Below are positions 53,727 to 59,626 of a stretch of 59,626 nucleotides of DNA, piece by piece. The position numbers and the translations under genes are program-made. The notes below the pieces were generated by a model, which had not been told where the DNA came from, made no database searches, and saw only the letters and a list, made by a program, of their open reading frames with translations. The DNA is from CAWUKT01 sp963923035 (GTDB taxonomy: Bacteria > Bacteroidota > Bacteroidia > J057 > JADKCL01): NCBI GenBank assembly GCA_963923035.1, contig CAWUKT010000042.1, positions 1 through 59,626 of the forward strand, written 5' to 3'. How positions within the stretch are numbered: position 1 is the stretch's first letter; each line of letters opens with the position of its first letter.

Positions 53727-54302
53727 TTATTTGGTGACTTGAACCGGTACTTTTTTTCCAGAGAACATAAACCCGAAGACCATCCCCAACAGGCCGCCGA
53801 GGATATGGGCAAACTGGGAAATATTGTCGTCCCGGAAGATGCCGGTGATTTCTTTGCCCAGGTACAGCAGTACAATGAGGATAAAGGTCAGCGGCAAGGT
53901 GCCTTTGCGGAGGTTGACCAGGGAACCGAGGAGGATCATCATAAAGACAATGCCGCTGGCTCCGGCCAGCCCTACGTCCGACAGGATATTGTTGAGAATC
54001 CCCGTGACCAGGGCCGTCAAAAACATCATGATGGCGAGGTTTCGGGTGCCATATTTTTCTTCGAGGATGGGGCCGATCAGCAAAATGAAGGAGAAGTTGC
54101 CGACGAGGTGCTCCCAACCGCCGTGCCCAATGGCGTGGCTGAACAGCCGGAAATAATCCAGAACCGAATTGAAGTTGAAGGTGCCCCAATTGGTGAAGTA
54201 GTCCCGGGTAAAATCAGCGATGACGTAATCGTTCAACAACTGGACGAGACAGGCAATCAGGGTATAAATGAGGACGGCCGGCGCATTGAAAGAAATCTTC
54301 AT
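53727..54302 (-). CDS. Rhomboid-family intramembrane serine protease
   Basis: 191 residues, six predicted membrane segments. Rhomboid signatures: HxxxN in GGWEHLVGNFSF (His 65, Asn 69), catalytic Ser 116 in GLAGASGIV, and catalytic His 166 in QFAHILGGLLG. The family cleaves transmembrane helices within the inner membrane. A TATCTTTA motif (one mismatch to the -7 consensus) at 54310-54317 on the minus strand stands ~8 bases before the ATG. First gene of a likely operon with the small membrane protein and the FMN-binding protein. Confidence 0.9.
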   Translation of the reverse strand: MKISFNAPAVLIYTLIACLVQLLNDYVIADFTRDYFTNWGTFNFNSVLDYFRLFSHAIGHGGWEHLVGNFSFILLIGPILEEKYGTRNLAIMMFLTALVTGILNNILSDVGLAGASGIVFMMILLGSLVNLRKGTLPLTFILIVLLYLGKEITGIFRDDNISQFAHILGGLLGMVFGFMFSGKKVPVQVTK

Positions 54303-54404
54303 TGTAGGGTAAAGATACAGAAAAATTGGAGCAGGGAGAATGGGGAGAGGAAGAGGAATGGGAGAATCAGGAGAAAAAAGATCGCGTTATATTGTCCTTC
54401 CCCC

Positions 54405-54803
54405 ATGCAAAAGCTATTTCCACCGGATCAATTCGCCCACCTGCCCCCGCGCAGCTGGGAAGAACTCATCGCCATGTTGCGCGCCGAGGGGCATCCCCTC
54501 GGCCGGACCGTGGCCGCCATCCAACTGGCGGGCCACATGCCCACCCGCTACGACGAGTGCGCGGCCCTCTTATTGGCCGAAATGACCAATCCCATCCAGT
54601 TCGAAGTCGCCTCCCTCACGCCGTTTCCGGCCCTCACCATCGCCGTACTCCTGGCCGAAAACCTCCGCCCGGCCGATTATCCGCAGCTCCAAGCCGCTTT
54701 CGACCGGTGGGAAGCCTTCCACCAGGAGTACCTGTTCAAAGATTTGGAAAAGAGTCCCGATCACCTCCGGATCCTCACCGGAGGCCATCGGGAAGTCGAT
54801 TAG
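54405..54803 (+). CDS. Small cytoplasmic protein of unknown function
   Basis: 132 residues from the ATG at 54405. Predicted all-helical, with WEELIAMLRAEGHPLGRTVAAIQLAGHMP and ALTIAVLLAENLRPADYPQLQAAFDRWEAFHQEYLFKDLE. No signal peptide or recognised domain. The 101 bases upstream separate it from the divergent rhomboid gene. Its last codons overlap the 3' end of the convergent GH13 gene by 4 bases. Codon use and the regular helices support a real gene. Confidence 0.65.
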   Translation: MQKLFPPDQFAHLPPRSWEELIAMLRAEGHPLGRTVAAIQLAGHMPTRYDECAALLLAEMTNPIQFEVASLTPFPALTIAVLLAENLRPADYPQLQAAFDRWEAFHQEYLFKDLEKSPDHLRILTGGHREVD

Positions 54804-56626
54804 GGCTGCGGCTCAATCGTGAAGACCTTGGCCCGCATGCCATCCACCGCAATGGGGAAAGTACCGCCGTCCTTGAAGGCCTGACCGTCCATTTCTTCCG
54901 GGCCGTTGCCTCCGAACAGCAGTTCGTCGAGGTTGTACACCGCGTCCTGGGGCAGGCCGAGGGTCGACAGCGCCTCGCCCGTGAGGGCGTATTCCTTGCG
55001 CTCCCGCGCAAAGTTCGCCACCACCAACAAGCGGTTGTTGTCGGTGTAGCGGAGGAAGGCGTAGACCTTCTCGTCCTCGATGGGCAATTCGTAGAAGCTG
55101 CCTTCCTGGGCCGCTTCGTGGAAGCGGAGCACATAGTTCAGGCTCTTATAAAAGGCATGGAGTTCCTTTTGATTTGCGTCCAATCCACCACCATCGAATT
55201 TCCCGCCGTTCATCCACTTCTGGTGTTCCGGCACGCCCCAATAATCGAAAATGGTGGTCCGGCCATCGTCTTTCTGGAAGCCTTCTTCCCCGTCGCCGGG
55301 TTCCCCTACGGATTGTCCGAAGTAGAGCATGACCGGTCCTTCGCCCAGCAAAGCGGTGACCGTCATGCCGGGAACGCCCGTCCAGGCATCGCCGGAAAAC
55401 GGCTCGGAAGCGATCCGTTGCTCGTCGTGGTTCTCCAGGAAGCGGAGCATATGGGCGTCGATGCCCTTGGACTGCTCCATCGCGTGGGCGATTTTCCGGG
55501 TGCTACCTTCGCCGGACATGAGCTCGCGGAGCGTATCGTAGACGCCGACCTTGTCGTAGAGGTAGTCGAATTTGCCGGTCTTGACATACTCTTCGTAGCG
55601 GGTCGGATTGTAGACCTCGGCCACGAAAACCATCTTGGGATACTCGGCCTTCACGCGCGGAATCGCATAGGCCCAGAACTCGACCGGGACCATTTCTGCG
55701 ACATCACAGCGGAACCCATCAACGCCTTTGCTGGCCCAGAAGAGGAGGATATCGCTCATCTTGACCCAGGTGGGCGGCACCGGATCGAAATAGGATTTTT
55801 CTTCGTCCTGATAATCCACCCCGTAGTTCAATTTGACCGTCTCAAACCAATCGTTGACGCCGGGAGCATTGGAGAAAACGTTGTTGCCGGTGACTTTGGC
55901 GGGGGATTCGGTGAAGCGCTGGTCCTCGTTGTTGGCGGTGGAATCGCCGAGGGGCGTATGGCCGTCCGGGACCTGGAATTCGGTGCCGGGGAGGTAGTAG
56001 AAGTTGTTGTCGATGGACCATGCCTGGGTGGGATCGTCGTCCTCGCCGAGGTCGCGGACGCCGTCGGGTTTGGCGTCGCTGGCATATTGACGGGCCACGT
56101 GGTTCGGCACAAAGTCCATGATGACCTTCAGGCCGTGGTCGTGGGTCCGTTTGATGAGGGCTTCCCACTCAGCCATCCGGTTGGCAACGTCCTCAGCGAG
56201 GTCGGGAGCCACATCGTAATAGTCTTTGATGGCATAGGGAGAGCCGGCGCGGCCTTTCACCACATCGGCATCGTCGGCGGGAATGCCATCGGCGCTCCGG
56301 TCAGTCATGGTCGCATGTTCGAGGACTCCGGTATACCAGATATGGGTAATCCCGAACTTCCGAAGTTCTTCCAATGCTGTATCCGTCACATCATTGAATT
56401 TGCCCACCCCATTCGTTTCCAGCGTTCCGTAGGTTTCGTTGGCCGTTTCCTGGTTGCCAAACAGGCGGACCAGCATCTGGTAGACCAGCAATTTGTCCTG
56501 GCCTTCCTTGAGGGCGGGCAATTCGGTGGGCTCCGGATTCGGCGTTTCGGTGCTCTCTTCCTGGCAGCCGCTGGCGAGGCTCAGCAAAATGATCAATGAC
56601 ATGGAGGTGCGTACTAGAAGTTTCAT
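54800..56626 (-). CDS. Alpha-amylase family lipoprotein (GH13)
   Basis: 608 residues from the ATG at 56624-56626. Lipoprotein signal peptide ending LASGC (Cys 21). GH13 (beta/alpha)8 signatures: DFVPNH (region I, Asp 171), GFRCDVAEMV (region II, nucleophile Asp 308), FVAEVYNP (region III, acid/base Glu 337) and ENHDEQR (region IV, Asp 401). It hydrolyses or transfers alpha-glucan links, probably at the periplasmic or cell-surface face like SusG-type lipoproteins. No SusC/SusD genes lie next to it, so this is not a standard polysaccharide utilisation locus. A TCAATTTG (one mismatch to the -7 motif) is found on the minus strand at 56647-56654. Confidence 0.92.
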   Translation of the reverse strand: MKLLVRTSMSLIILLSLASGCQEESTETPNPEPTELPALKEGQDKLLVYQMLVRLFGNQETANETYGTLETNGVGKFNDVTDTALEELRKFGITHIWYTGVLEHATMTDRSADGIPADDADVVKGRAGSPYAIKDYYDVAPDLAEDVANRMAEWEALIKRTHDHGLKVIMDFVPNHVARQYASDAKPDGVRDLGEDDDPTQAWSIDNNFYYLPGTEFQVPDGHTPLGDSTANNEDQRFTESPAKVTGNNVFSNAPGVNDWFETVKLNYGVDYQDEEKSYFDPVPPTWVKMSDILLFWASKGVDGFRCDVAEMVPVEFWAYAIPRVKAEYPKMVFVAEVYNPTRYEEYVKTGKFDYLYDKVGVYDTLRELMSGEGSTRKIAHAMEQSKGIDAHMLRFLENHDEQRIASEPFSGDAWTGVPGMTVTALLGEGPVMLYFGQSVGEPGDGEEGFQKDDGRTTIFDYWGVPEHQKWMNGGKFDGGGLDANQKELHAFYKSLNYVLRFHEAAQEGSFYELPIEDEKVYAFLRYTDNNRLLVVANFARERKEYALTGEALSTLGLPQDAVYNLDELLFGGNGPEEMDGQAFKDGGTFPIAVDGMRAKVFTIEPQP

Positions 56627-56812
56627 GGAGATGTGATTTTCCAATTCAAATTGAGACACGGATCAGGGCGCAATATCAGAAGAAAAATAGTAAAGGGGAA
56701 GCGGAGGAATGGATGGCCCAAATGGGCTGAATGAGGGAGGAGGGAGAGGGGAAACGGGGAAAATTGAACCCAAGACCCTTTTGATCCTGTTCCATTTACA
56801 TTCTTTAACTCC

Positions 56813-56820
56813 TATCTTTG
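56813..56820 (+). promoter_or_regulatory. Bacteroidota -7 promoter motif for prfC
   Basis: TATCTTTG, exact TAnnTTTG, 7 bases before the prfC ATG, so the mRNA would have almost no leader. Confidence 0.55.
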
Positions 56821-56827
56821 TCCCCGC

Positions 56828-58432
56828 ATGAGTACCACATTCGAAATCTCCAAGCGGCGGACCTTTGCCATCATCTCTCACCCGGATGCCGGGAAAACCA
56901 CCCTGACCGAAAAGCTGCTGCTGTTCGGAGGGGCCATCCAGACGGCAGGCGCCGTCAAATCCAACAAGATCAACAAGTCAGCTGCTTCGGACTTCATGGA
57001 CATCGAACGGCAGCGGGGGATCTCCGTCGCCACCTCGGTCATGGCCTTTGAATACCAGGACACCTTCGTCAACCTGCTCGATACTCCGGGCCACAAAGAC
57101 TTTGCCGAGGACACCTACCGCACCCTGACCGCGGTGGACTCCGTTATCCTGGTCATCGACTGTGTAAAAGGGGTGGAGGAACAGACCGAGCGGCTCATGG
57201 AGGTCTGCCGGATGCGTGATACGCCGGTGATCATCTTCATCAACAAGATGGACCGTCCCGGCCGCGATCCCTTCGATTTGCTGGATGAGCTGGAAGAAAA
57301 ATTGAATATCCAGGTGCGGCCTCTGTCCTGGCCGGTGGGCATGGGGTCTGATTTCAAAGGGGTATACGACCTGGAGAAAAAGGACCTGTTGCTGTTTGAG
57401 GCCAATATCCAGAAAATGGCCGACGAGACGGTCGAGATCACCGATTTGACGGACGGAAAATTGGATGCGGAAGTGGGAGAACGCCTGGCCGAAACCTTCC
57501 GGGAAGAAGTCGAACTGGTGGAAGGCGTCTACGACGATTTCGATGTGGAAGCCTACCAATCGGGCGATTTGGCTCCGGTGTTCTTTGGCAGTGCCCTCTA
57601 CAATTTTGGGGTCCGGGAACTGTTGGAACGCTTCATCCAGATTGCGCCCAAGCCGCAACCGCGGCCCACGGACCAAGGCGATATCGATCCGCTCCAGAAG
57701 GAATTCACCGGATTTGTTTTCAAGATCCACGCCAACCTTGACCCCCGGCACCGCGACCGGATCGCCTTCCTGCGGGTCTGTTCGGGCGTATTTGAACGGA
57801 ATAAATTCTACCACCACGTCCGCCTCGACAAGAACCTTCGTTTTTCCAACCCCGCCACCTTCATGGCCCAACGGAAAAACATTGTCCAGGACGCCTATCC
57901 GGGCGATGTGATTGGCCTGTACGATACCGGGAACTTCAAGATTGGCGATACCCTCACCGAAGGTTCGGACCTCCAATTCCGGGGGATTCCCACCTTTTCC
58001 CCCGAGATCTTCAAGGAATTGATCAACGACAATCCGATGAAATCCAAGCAGTTGGAGAAAGGGATCAAGCAGTTGACCGATGAGGGCGTGGCGCAGTTGT
58101 TTACGCAGCAGCCGGGCAACCGGCGGATTGTCGGGACTGTGGGAGAATTGCAGTTTGAGGTGATCAAGTACCGGCTGGAGCACGAGTACGGGGCGGCCTG
58201 TCACTTTGTGCCGATGAATTTCCACAAGGCCACCTGGATCACGAGCGAGAATGAGGAAGTGCTGAAAAAGTTCATTTCCCTGAAGCCCCGCTATATCTGC
58301 TGGGACAAGGACGACAACCTGGTCTTCCTCGCGGGATCAGAATGGACGTTGAACATGGAAAAGCAGAACTATCCCGATATCAAGTTTCACACCAATTCCG
58401 AATTCAAGACCGAAGCCGTGTCCTACGGCTGA
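56828..58432 (+). CDS. prfC: Peptide chain release factor 3 (RF3)
   Basis: 534 residues, full length. G1 SHPDAGKTTLTEK, switch AVKSNKINKSAASDFMDIERQRGISVATSV, G3 DTPGHKDF, G4 NKMDRPGRDPFD, and the RF3-specific region ELQFEVIKYRLEHEYGA. This GTPase releases RF1/RF2 from the ribosome after termination. The start ATG at 56828 gives the usual MSTTFEISKRRTFAIISHPDAG. Convergent with nadC, one base between the stops. Confidence 0.97.
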   Translation: MSTTFEISKRRTFAIISHPDAGKTTLTEKLLLFGGAIQTAGAVKSNKINKSAASDFMDIERQRGISVATSVMAFEYQDTFVNLLDTPGHKDFAEDTYRTLTAVDSVILVIDCVKGVEEQTERLMEVCRMRDTPVIIFINKMDRPGRDPFDLLDELEEKLNIQVRPLSWPVGMGSDFKGVYDLEKKDLLLFEANIQKMADETVEITDLTDGKLDAEVGERLAETFREEVELVEGVYDDFDVEAYQSGDLAPVFFGSALYNFGVRELLERFIQIAPKPQPRPTDQGDIDPLQKEFTGFVFKIHANLDPRHRDRIAFLRVCSGVFERNKFYHHVRLDKNLRFSNPATFMAQRKNIVQDAYPGDVIGLYDTGNFKIGDTLTEGSDLQFRGIPTFSPEIFKELINDNPMKSKQLEKGIKQLTDEGVAQLFTQQPGNRRIVGTVGELQFEVIKYRLEHEYGAACHFVPMNFHKATWITSENEEVLKKFISLKPRYICWDKDDNLVFLAGSEWTLNMEKQNYPDIKFHTNSEFKTEAVSYG

Positions 58433-58433
58433 T

Positions 58434-59285
58434 TTAAACGGCTTTCAGTGAGATGTCGAGGCTGTTGACCGTGTGGGTCAGCGCCCCCATCGACAGAAAA
58501 TCGACCCCTGTTTCCGCTTTGGCGCGGATGGTGGTCTCGTTGATATTGCCCGACGCTTCCACCTCGTATTTCCCCCCGATCAATTCGACCGCTTCGGTCA
58601 TCTCTTCCACCGACATATTGTCGAGCATGATGCGGTGAATGCCCCCGACCCGCAGGACTTCCCGCACCTCGTCCAGGTTGCGGGTCTCCACTTCGATCTT
58701 GAGGCTCAGACCCTTGCGTTCCAGGTATTCCTGGGTCCGCTTGATTGCCGGCTCAATGCCGCCCGCGTAATCGTGGTGGTTGTCCTTGATCATCACCATG
58801 TCGTACAGGCCGAAGCGATGGTTGGTGCCCCCACCGATGACGACCGCCCATTTCTCAAAGTGACGGACTGTGGGGGTCGTTTTCCGCGTATCCAACAGCT
58901 GGCAATCCAAACCGTCCAGCATGTCAACCATTTTCCGCGTGAAGGTGGCGATGCCGCTCATCCGCTGCATGAAATTCAGGACGATGCGTTCTGCCGTCAA
59001 AATGGTCCGGGCCGGTCCTTCGACGTAGAAAGCGATGTCTCCGGGCTGGACCCGGGCGCCGTCTTCCAGGACCCGTTCAAATTTCAAATCGGGGCCTACG
59101 GTCTGGAAAATGCGTTCTGCGAGGGCCACACCGGCCAAAATTCCGGCTTCCTTGATGAGGCAGCGGGCGCGGCGCATGTCCTGCGGCGCAATGACTGAGA
59201 GGGTGGTATGGTCGCCATCGCCTACATCTTCAATGAAGGCGGCTTGGATAATGCGGTCGGTTTCGGAGTTGTTCAAAAAATCCAT
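58434..59285 (-). CDS. nadC: Nicotinate-nucleotide pyrophosphorylase (quinolinate phosphoribosyltransferase)
   Basis: 283 residues from the ATG at 59283-59285. Motifs: EDVGDGDHTT, LTAERIVLNFMQRMSGIAT, DTRKTTPTVRHFEKWAVVIGGG-(TN)-HRFGLYDMVMIKDNH, and KIEVETRNLDEV. It converts quinolinate and PRPP to nicotinate mononucleotide in NAD synthesis. The longer open frame upstream passes through the promoter motif and is not used. nadA/nadB are not next to it. Confidence 0.96.
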   Translation of the reverse strand: MDFLNNSETDRIIQAAFIEDVGDGDHTTLSVIAPQDMRRARCLIKEAGILAGVALAERIFQTVGPDLKFERVLEDGARVQPGDIAFYVEGPARTILTAERIVLNFMQRMSGIATFTRKMVDMLDGLDCQLLDTRKTTPTVRHFEKWAVVIGGGTNHRFGLYDMVMIKDNHHDYAGGIEPAIKRTQEYLERKGLSLKIEVETRNLDEVREVLRVGGIHRIMLDNMSVEEMTEAVELIGGKYEVEASGNINETTIRAKAETGVDFLSMGALTHTVNSLDISLKAV

Positions 59286-59290
59286 CGCGG

Positions 59291-59298
59291 CAAAGATA
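59291..59298 (-). promoter_or_regulatory. Bacteroidota -7 promoter motif for nadC
   Basis: Reads TATCTTTG on the minus strand, exact TAnnTTTG, 5 bases before the nadC ATG. Confidence 0.55.
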
Positions 59299-59626
59299 GG
59301 GAATGCGGGGGAGTAAAAAAGAAGGGAAAAAGATTCGTCGGGGAGTCCGGTGTTCCCCGAAATAAGTCCGGTTTTGCGGGTCATTGGTCCCCCTGTCTAC
59401 CTCATAACTGCAATGTTCCCCTGTTGGGGTGCAGGCTTCGACGGCCGGGCTTCAGGATTCCGTCCCCGAGCTCCGGCCTTCCGTTGTGGGACCTGGCGCT
59501 TCCGGGGCGGAGCTGGGACTTTCCACCAAATTGGTCCGATCTTCCACCAAAAACATGGAAACTTGGACTCCATTGAGGCCGTGTAAAAACGCCCATTCAA
59601 ATTGATTCCCAGCCAAGAGTCGGAGT
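59299..59626. repeat. Right-edge intergenic region with a second degenerate 21-bp-period array
   Basis: No supported ORF in the last ~330 bases. Units start at 59435, 59456, 59477, 59498, 59519, 59540 and 59561, exactly 21 bases apart, each with TT at positions 3-4 and nearly always C at 5 (six of seven) and C at 6 (five of seven), giving n-C-T-T-C-C, and several with GGA/TGG in the second half. Weaker units extend left to ~59350 (59350, 59371, 59392, 59413; one unit is 22). Some hold palindromes, e.g. ACCAAATTGGT at ~59525-59535. The CTTC element and step size match the array at 15572-15677. The array seems to continue or end near 59581. Confidence 0.55.

Noticed and set aside
54800..56626. 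Polysaccharide utilisation locus around the GH13 lipoprotein
   Set aside because: No SusC/SusD pair, regulator or other glycoside hydrolase next to it.
1..59626. Insertion sequences, integrases or other mobile elements
   Set aside because: No transposase, recombinase or terminal inverted repeats with target duplications were seen, and composition is fairly even apart from the AT-rich gaps.

Overview
The window looks like chromosomal DNA of a GC-rich Bacteroidota bacterium, probably of the Saprospiria/Lewinella type (the class is inference; the phylum is well supported). The evidence is four secreted proteins with type IX secretion (T9SS) C-terminal sorting domains, lipoproteins with Bacteroidota-style signal peptides, a GH13 lipoprotein, and several exact copies of the Bacteroidota -7 promoter motif TAnnTTTG just upstream of start codons (2393, 9060, 46735, 56813, 59291).

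Layout. 1-9.1 kb: the 3' end of a T9SS repeat protein, a secreted protein of unknown function, an aminotransferase-hemW pair, a large T9SS protein, and obg and adk. 9.1-39.4 kb: a complete-looking extracellular contractile injection system (eCIS, a phage-tail-like particle related to Afp, PVC, MAC and AlgoCIS). A 1495-residue cargo protein is encoded on the minus strand: eCIS core domain (DUF4157), three ~138-residue helical repeats and a C-terminal DNA/RNA non-specific endonuclease. Divergent from it is the AAA+ ATPase. After a ~0.9 kb non-coding gap that holds a 21-bp-period repeat array, one long plus-strand gene train encodes: DUF4255 cap-like protein, an unknown protein, short sheath, long sheath, tube, second tube/adaptor, DUF5908 small protein, LysM adaptor, VgrG-like spike, gp25, J-like baseplate protein, a giant baseplate protein with Ig-like repeats, an Ig-like companion, tape-measure-like protein, and a possible fibre protein. 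Many junctions are ATGA overlaps, so coupled translation is likely. No PAAR tip gene, capsid, terminase, integrase or lysis gene is visible.

39.4-47 kb: a hairpin-rich non-coding segment with GNRA and UUCG tetraloops and a terminator (candidate RNA), then a T9SS beta-propeller/PKD protein with a T9SS subtilisin, and an aldehyde dehydrogenase. 47-59.3 kb: two tandem paralogous lipoproteins of an unrecognised Cys-containing family, an ATP-dependent DNA ligase with its associated MBL-fold exonuclease, thiol peroxidase, an FMN-binding oxidase-like protein, a small membrane protein with a rhomboid protease, a small unknown protein, a GH13 lipoprotein, prfC and nadC. A second 21-bp-period array fills the right edge.

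How it works together (inference from families): the gene train builds a contractile particle (sheath around tube, spike and baseplate at the tip, cap at the other end), the ATPase helps assembly or recycling, and the DUF4157-nuclease protein is the likely payload. The most unusual items are the payload architecture, the two 21-bp-phased intergenic arrays, the hairpin-rich candidate RNA, the Ig-like decorated baseplate pair and the tandem lipoprotein family. All six convergent gene pairs in the window end within 10 bp of each other or overlap.
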